From Asterias rubens (lineage: Eukaryota > Echinodermata > Asteroidea > Forcipulatida > Asteriidae), in the NCBI RefSeq assembly GCF_902459465.1, contig NC_047080.1:8468866-8532865 (forward strand): a DNA stretch of 64,000 nucleotides, written 5' to 3'. Below the pieces are notes generated by a model. That model was given only the letters and a program-made list of their open reading frames with translations, had not been told where the DNA came from and made no database searches. Each line of letters opens with the position of its first letter. Position 1 is the first letter of the stretch. This document shows positions 34,601 to 43,600 of this stretch, in pieces. The position numbers and the translations under genes are program-made.

Positions 34601-37600
34601 ACTTATTTTTTGTTTTATAGCTATTGTTTGCAACAGAAACCTTTGCCATGGGAGTCAACATGCCTACCAGGACAGTTGTCTTCGATTCCATCCGTAAGTT
34701 TGACGGTTCAGGGATGCGTAACTTACTGGCAGGCGAGTACATCCAGATGGCGGGCAGGGCTGGTCGTCGTGGGCTAGACACAACAGGGATGGTCATCATA
34801 CTATGCAAAGGGGATGTTCCTGAGACATCAGAACTGTTTAAGATGATGCTGGTAAGAGGTTTTGCTATAGACTGGTCCCCCGTCTTTATCCGCAAGGATA
34901 AAGACAGGCACTGGTTTTACAGACTGTAATCGAGTTGGTTTGAATAAATTATGCAAATTAACTACAAGTGAAACAGACTAAAGAGGGCGCTAAGATGTAC
35001 AATGTTAGACCCATGGTGGCGCCCTAAAATAATGTAAACACATCGCCTGCGCCTGCTGCGTCGCAATCGCAAGTGCATCACCGGGTGCTATCTATGTACA
35101 TGTTCATGGAAAATTAGACAATCAATTTGTATTTACAAGGGCCTGGCAGCAAAGAGAAACAAGTCTGGCTGGTCACAAGACCCTTTGACTTCATTGGATA
35201 CAATGATTTCATCTAATAAACATGCAGTGTCGTACGCTTTCCATATCTGTGTTATTATTGGTCCGAGGTGAGGGTTGGCAGCTGCACTTTCGATCGTCTG
35301 CATGCAGCATGCATAATGTTTGATTATATTGTACATGAACATGCATGTAATGTTTGATATTTAGGATTTGTCTGCAAATCTCCATGTGAAATGAATGCAA
35401 GGTCAAAGGTTTGTTTGCACGAGTTCAGCTGAACCCTCAACGCTCAAAGTGTTACGTCAGATGTTCAGGCTAGTTCTGCTAGAGCTGACTCTCAGTTGAG
35501 ACGCCCTGAGGCTTAAATTAGACTTTGTTTAGGCTCTGTAAAAGACCAAGAAGTAGTTATTTAAATGAAGACCCAGAGGCACTATACAAATATCTTATGT
35601 GTGTGACCCGACAAGATTGGTTCTTTATACAAGTATTTTATTCACAAGCACAAAAGATTACAAAAAAAAAGGGTTGATGAGTAAGTCTATAAAAGAACAG
35701 AAAAGAAAAAGATTATAAGCAAACATAAGATTATACAATAGAAATGTAGAAAATACAAACATTAAATCAAAATAACCAAAGCAAACCTGAAACATTAAAG
35801 TTCTATGGCAAATAGCAAATGTCTCAAGCTTAAGAAGATAACTTTTACAATAGAGAAACACATTTATTATTATACCCTTTAGCCAAAGATAAAATAGTTC
35901 CTCAGTCCACCTTATTAAATATTCACGAAAACCCAAGAGTACAGTTAAGAACACTAAGTTTTAACACTGCTATACACAATAGACACAGCTGTCCAGAAAG
36001 ACAAATACATACTAATGAGCTAGCAACATGGCTGTAACATAAACAATCTAGATAGTGGTTCTGGATGTAAGCCACCTGTGCAGTGATCACATAGCAATTA
36101 ACTATAGCATGCCCTCACACACACAGCACAGTATTGATACTGGTCAACACAGAGTTGTGTGATGTAGCTAAACCTATGTCAATAAACCAAACACACAGCC
36201 ATGAACCTTGAAAGTTCCTAGGACATTCCATAGCTGGTGTACTTAATTACTTAATCTCTACATCTCTGCAATAAACAACCCATAGCATACAACACTAAGA
36301 ATCTCATGTGGGGTCTATGCTAGAACCTTACACAAGAAACTGTAAATCTCTGAAGTTTCATGGAATAGAAACACAGAAATCTAATGTACAAAAGAAACAA
36401 TAACTTAATCATAACTGAAAGACCTGAATGGCAAAAAGAGCAAAATAAAGAATAATAACAATTATCGAAAGTGACTCAATCAAGGTTATCCTAGCAAGAA
36501 CTTTGCAATGAACTAGGTAAATCAATTAACAAGAAAAACCAATAATGAAATGAAATCCATACAACTCATGCATTTAAACTTCTCTGTGACATGCACACTA
36601 AAAGTATGGACATGGGAGAGTCTAAAACAACAAATAACTGTACACTCCATCTTCAATGAAATGTAAAGTAAAATATAATAAACCAAACTATTTCTTAAGG
36701 AAACTTGTAAAAGAACTCTTTCCTTCCTCCATATAGCAAGGTAAATTAATCCATGGAAACATTATTCTCAACTGTTTCAAATATAAACAGAGTAGAGACA
36801 ATCCAAAAAGGACAAGTTTGGGCAAAACACTGGCTTAATTAGTGCTTCCAAACTAAAACAAAAGTAACAACAAATGCAAAGAACTACAATTGTATAGACA
36901 AAGGAAACTTATTCAAACCCACTTAAAATACAAGGAATCTCCTCAGAAACGGCAATAATAATAAACACAAATATGGATTGTAGTCTAGCAGTAATAAGAA
37001 ACAAAGAAAGATTTGGTACTTACATAACAAGGATGGGAATAACTCTGAAAACTGGAATGGCTCTGAGACTCTTGGAAAAATGACTTGCACACACGATGAT
37101 AACTTGCAATGGAATGACTTAGTTGCACAATAGCTACACTATACCTGGGGTAGAGCTGGGGCTGACCACACTGACCATGCCCTGGGAAATAAGACCCTCA
37201 GCAGGTGGGCTGCTGCTAAGTCAACAATTAGTTAACTTAAGAGGGGGCAGTCACTTAAAGTGCCTGGTCACATGTGCAACAGAATTAAATTTATTCTTTC
37301 TGACTCCAACCATCCATTATATACCAAATTCCAGACCAACTCTGGAAGTAAACGTAGTTTTTGCAAACAATCGAAAGGTTCCAAAAACCAAAGGTATACG
37401 TTCCCTTAAAGACACTGAACACGTTTGGTAATTGTCAAAGACCAGTGTTCTCACTTGGTGTAACCCGTCATATGCATAAAATAACAAGCTTGCGAAAATT
37501 CGGGCCCAATTGGTCATCGAAGTTGCGAGAAAATGATGAAAGAATAACACTTGTTGGACGAATTTGTGTGCTCTCAGATAGGAATAAAAGACTTCTAGCT

Positions 37601-40600
37601 AGAAGTCTTTTATTATTTTAGTGAAAAATTAGCTCATTCACAAAATCTATGCTACTTCAGAGGGAGTCGTTTCCCACAAAGTCCTGTACTATCAACTCCT
37701 TACCAAGTCAGTTTTTAAGTTAATATTTGTTTTGACTAATTACCAAACGTGTACCTTTCCTTTAAGCCTTGTTAACTTGTGTAAAAATTACCCCAAATGC
37801 CGTATGGATTTGGAGTAATTCAAACACCAAGGGAATTGTGCTCGAGTTTGCTGTGTCTTTTTTTCTACCCAGGGTAAACCGACTCAGCTCGAATCCCGAT
37901 TCCGTCTGACCTACACTATGATCCTTAACCTCCTGTGCGTGGAAGAACTCCGGGTCGAAGACATGATGCGACGAAGCTTCTCCGAGTCTGAGACGAGGAA
38001 GGACACGAAGGTCTACGAGGAGAAGCTGCGACATGTCCAGGAGGAGATGGTTCATGTCAAGGAGTTGAGCTGCTACTTGTGTAATGAGGACCTGGAGCAA
38101 TATTACGAGACTTGTAGACAGCTTCAGGGCCTCAGGATGCAGCTCCAGGTTAGATTTAATTTTTTTCATTTTCATTTAAGATATTTGGGGCCCAATTTTA
38201 AAGCTGCTTAAAGGCACTGGAAACTATTGGTAACTACCGTAATTTTCGGATTATAAACCGCGGTTTATATGTTGATTTTGACATTTTTTTGAGCCCCTGC
38301 GGTTTATTCTCCGGGCGGCTTGTAGGCCGACATATAAATATTTAAGAGAAAAAACGGCATTTTTAAAAAGAAAGATCGTATGTAAAACATTCTAAATATT
38401 ATTTTTTTTAAGAAACGAGAACAAAAACCTGCAAAACATGCCTGTGTGATGACAAAGTCCTGTTGAAAATCCCACCCCATTTGTATTCCGTGTTTCCTTT
38501 GTAAAACGTTAATCAACCGCCGTCAGCGCCCTCGCTCAGCGAAACTCAGACTAGACTGGTCCCCGTCTATTTAGCCTAGCAATATATATATGCTGACGTC
38601 AGACATTCAGGCTGCACTCGTGTGAGAGCGAAATAGACTGGTCCCCTGTCTATATATCTTACGATCTCTACATACTGACGTCAGACATTCAGGCTGCACT
38701 CGTGTGAGAGCGAAATAGACTGGTCCCCTGTCTATTTATCTTACGATCTCTACATACTGACGTCAGACTTCCAGGCTACACTCGTGACAGCCAGCGGTTT
38801 CTTCAGCTCAACCACAACATCAGAATGGTGAATGAACGTACACAAAGAACTATGCCGCGCCTGGGATCAAACAAAACGTGTTCAAACCGCCCTCATTGTT
38901 GAGTCCATTAACCTTGAACATGTAGCGGCACTTGTGTAAACTCTCTGAAGGGCAGAGTTTCTTATTTGTTACTGGTCTCACAATATTGGGCGTGATTTTA
39001 AATAAAGGGTTCTTTTAATGCTAAATCTTGTTGGGTTTTAAATAAAGGGTTTTTATTAATTGTAATGATTTGGGGATTTAAATGGATGCCAGAATAATCG
39101 GGCATGCTATACCGCTTATACTATTACTATTAATATTTTTAGGTTCTCTCTTTTTGTTTTTTAATAAATGGCTTCGAACGGATTTGGTTTATTAATCAAA
39201 GGTATTTTTTTGTAACTTTATAATTTATCGGGATTCAACAGGGGTTGTGTTTATTAAATAAGGGGATTTTTCTTTATTCAGGGGCCAGGTAATCCACTTT
39301 TTTTTTAATATTTTATTATTTCACTTTGCACGGTTATCTCTTTTTGGAAGTAGTGGTAGCTCTGAAAAGAACTGTTGGTTTTGTTGGATGTCTTGATCTA
39401 TCTGGTTTCTTACCAATTGAAACCCTCGAAGTCGCTGTCTTCGCTGTCGCTGCAAAACAGAGCGGCTAGCTCCTCACGCAAAAAAGATTGCAAAAAGATT
39501 GCTATCCTATAATAGATCTTTTCAATTACGATCAATAGTGTAAACTTAAATACATTTCAACTGTAATTACGACGCAACTCGCGCATTGTGGCAACTATAC
39601 AAGACTGACTGATGTGCCGCCCGTCCGTCACTGCACATCGCCACAAAGAGGACCGCAAACAAGCACGGCCCCTTTGTGCGCATGCTGTGATTGGCCGTTT
39701 GATGATTGGCCGGTGGTAGTTCCATTCATAAAATCTTGGCTAGACTTCGGACGGATCGGCTCCCTATTGTACAACACATAGCTTGAACGTCTGACCCACA
39801 CTTCGCGGATTGTGGCCAAGTCTAATCAAACGTGAACAACTTTTGTCAACAGAGGGCGATGCGATGCAGGGCAAAGTTCAACTATTTCTAGGTGTGCGTT
39901 GTCGACCGATCTTTGATTCACGGAGATTTGTTGCCAAAGAAGTTCACAAAACATGGTCAATACAACCGATCATCAAAATATAAATTCAAATTCTGGAAAA
40001 GGGTTGTTGATGGAAACAAAGGATAATTCAGGACTGATAGTGTGAAATAAAAAAATCACCCGTAACGCGGCAGGTTTGCGTACTTCACTTCCGTGTTTTG
40101 AGGTTAGTTTGTTTTCATGTTTTTTTTTTTTGGTCGCGGTTTATACTCCGCGCGGCATATACGCCGACATTAAATATTTTTTTGTATATTTTGAGGAAGT
40201 GCGGTTTATACTCCGCGCGGTTTATAATCCGAAAATTACGGTACTCAAAATAATTGTTAGTGTAACCCGGAAAATGGGTACACTTAGAAAAAAAATGAAT
40301 AAAGCTAAATAAAAATGCTAACTATGGGGGCACTCGCTTGAACAAATGAGAAAAACCAAGATCGGTAGGGCTAAGACGCGAGGAGATGCACAAAAATAGG
40401 AACAGTGACTCAAAGTGTAGGTTTCTCAACAAAATAATAAAAAATAGCTTTATTGACTATAAATCAATCAACAAAAGCAGTATTAAACAATAAAAACCTC
40501 TAGACCAAACTCAGGATCTAAACTTTCTTCCTTATAAACCTTAAATTAAACCTGTCAAACCTAAACCAAGATATTAAACTGAAACTCAAAAACCAAAACT

Positions 40601-43600
40601 AAAATACAAAACACAGTTAAACCCGATTAAAACTAAAACTGAAACACAGTGCCAAAGAAAAGTTACAAATTAAAATCAAAATGGCGTTAGGATACCGAGT
40701 CCAAAATAGCAGAAAATACTTGAAGATGGCAAATTAATCGTAGAAGTTAAAACTTGTGATGAGAGAACACATAAGTGTGCAGTGTTCCTCTTTCGCTGCC
40801 AGGCTGCTATCTGATTATAATTATATACAATGCACTGGATGGGTCACTACACTACCAAAGGATTAAGAAACTGTTTACCAACATGTAACAAAAGACTTCT
40901 AAGAAATAACAACCTACATGTACAGGGGTGCAATAAAACAGCTGAAGGGACAATGTAAACAGGAAAAGCAATTAACTAGAACCTGGAATTAACTAACTTG
41001 AATAATAACACAATGAATTTTCTACCCCTACTACACTAGCATAAAAACTTACTTGGTAAAGAGCAATTGAGAGCTGTTGATAGTATAAAACAATGTAAGA
41101 AATGGTCCCCTCTGAATAATAATACTAACAAATTCTTATATAGCGCATTTCACAATAACCGCTTTGCACTCTCCAAGTGGATCAAATGTTGTGATGTACA
41201 CAGAGGACCTTGTAGTTGTAGTTAGAGACTAATTGTGTGGCCTTTTCCGTTTTTTTTTTTTTTTTTACAGAAACTGATCGCGTCACATCCTCTAGGAGTG
41301 AAAGCCCTCTCTGGAGGTAGAGTGGTCATCGTACGCACCAAGAAGCATCGAAATGCCCTCGGTGTTGTCCTGAGTTCGTCCACGGCCAGCAAAGAGCGGA
41401 CTTTCAAAGTATTGGTCCTTTGCAATCAAGAAACCTCACCAGAGATTGCCAAGTCGACAGAGACATCTCCGGATACCTCTAGAGCTCGGGTAGAACCCCT
41501 CAGGAAGGAGGTTCTGTTCGAGCCAGAGGGTCCTTGCGGCCACACGGTGGTGGATCTACTCGGGGAAGACATCGGTGTTATTACGACGGTTACGATTAAG
41601 ATTATGTGCGACCGCATCGTTGACGATTACAAGAAGAGACAGATTCCGAGATTCAGGTATCTTTAATTTTCTTCAATTCAATACAAGTTCTCATATGAGT
41701 CATTGCATGGTGAGGTATCAATGTACATTTGGTTTGTGGTTAATAACACCAGTGTATATTTACTTGCTAGGTAGACTATGTTCTTTTAAGAACTTGTCTT
41801 GCTTTATATTCTACTAATGCAAAACTAGATTTTTTGGAATTCCAGAAATGTCCTGTTTTTTAACTACTACTTGGGCGGAAGGTAGGAAATTAGCAGGGAC
41901 TACTACTTTTGCTTAGTGGATCGAGAGGACTATTAGTTAACTTAACTGCCACCGAGTGCGTTCTTCATTGGTCTCAACGTTTCCACTAGCTTGCTCTTGT
42001 CATCGTTAGGAGACTGACAAAACTAATATCAATAAAATCTCTTATTTTCTTGACAGAGACAATCCGCCGAGCCAGTCCACCAGTGTAGCCACCCAGGAGC
42101 TGCTCAGGATTACTGAGGCAAACCCCCAGGGTCTGGAAGCTCTAGACCCCATCAAGGACTTCCATCTGAGAGACCTGGAACTGGTGGAGAAGTTTCGGGA
42201 GAGAGATTCCTTAGAGAGCCTCCTGGACAAGTATAGCTGCCTCAACTGCCCGACCTTCCTGGAACATGTGAGTAGTAGATTCCGTGCAATACACCGATCC
42301 ATTTGGCTCCACCCACGACGCCCCTCTTTGAAACTTCTTTAGCTATACAGTCAACCTTCGTTATAAAGAGCACCGTTATAAAAAGTTCTGCTTATAAAAG
42401 AGTACATTCTGAAGTCCCGAATCTCATTACTACTTTGTGTTTCTTTGTTTTGCTGCCTTGATATAACAACATTACTATATGAAAAAGGTTTGTGGTAACA
42501 CCATGTAATGACTATCTCTAATGAATTTGGGTGGTTCTGAAAAGAACCGTTGGTTTCAACTCGACGTTTCGATCAGTATGCTCTGGTCGTCTTCTGGACC
42601 GTTGAAACCAACGGTTCTTTTCAGAACCAACCCAACTCATTAGAGATAGTCATTACATGGTGTTACCGCAAACCTTTCTATTGACCCATTTCACCTGACG
42701 TCATCATCAGAAAAATCTTGAATGGGCCATACTGGTGGGCAATTTTACTGTGCGTTTTCATATATAACTCTATGCCGTGCGTTATGCAGTGAAGTGTGCA
42801 TTTTAGGCGACGCGGCGTTAATACACGTAAACCTAACTGCCCACCAACATGGTGAGCGTGGCATCAGTCGTTGCGTGTGACGCGTGTGCAAGGGGTCAAT
42901 ATCCTATTTCCACCATGCAAAAAGTCTGAAACTTGGATCAAAATTTTAGGAGGTAGTTAGGCGGTTTTAAGAGCATTATTGGTAAGATGTTCCGTTTCCA
43001 AATTTATTCTGAAGTCCTGGAGCTCATTTCTGCTTTGTGTTTCTTTTTTGCTGTCCTCTTATAACAACACTCCTACTGTAAAGAGGTAATAAGGGCCAAA
43101 TTTCATGGCTCTGCTTACCGCCGAATTCTGCGCTTACGATCACGATTCCCGCTTACGTGCAAGCGCCGAATTTCTGCGCTAGCCTTGTAAGCGTAGAATC
43201 CCTGGTAACGCAGAGTACGCATGCACAGAGGCCAAAATTCGCTGCTAACCTGTGAAATACGCTTGCCGTAAGCTAGGAATTCCCTGCTTCCGTAAGCGCG
43301 GATTCTGTGCTTACGGTAAGCAGAGCCATGAAATTGGACCCTGGCCAGTCCCAGTGCTCTTGTTGTAACGAGAGTCAATTGTACTGGGTGGGAATAGCAA
43401 CATAGAGTTTTACGAACCTCTTGTGATTATTGATTTCAGTTCGATGTGATGAGTCATCGTATGAAGCTGAAGGAAGACTTCAACCATCTCAGGTTCCTCT
43501 TATCAGACCAGAGTCTTCATCTACTCCCAGAGTACTACCAAAGAATTCAGGTGAGTGTAGTCCAATAATTTTTTTATTTCCTTTCATTTATTCTGGTTCT

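Larger units (their letters stand above)
38208..41112. mobile_element. Family A element carrying two later insertions
   Basis: Pieces 38208-38236, 40242-40260 and 41040-41112 join into a normal family A 5' half (TTAA|AGGCACTGG ... ATAATTGTTAG ... CATAAAAACTTACTTGG), truncated after CCCCTCTGAA. The separations are the TA-flanked element 38237-40241 and the LTR-like block 40261-41035. All lie in SKIC2 intron 17. Confidence 0.8.

Noticed and set aside
39300-40240. Transposase gene in the 2.0-kb TA-flanked element
   Set aside because: No frame longer than about 80 codons and no catalytic motif is visible; the element is treated as non-autonomous.
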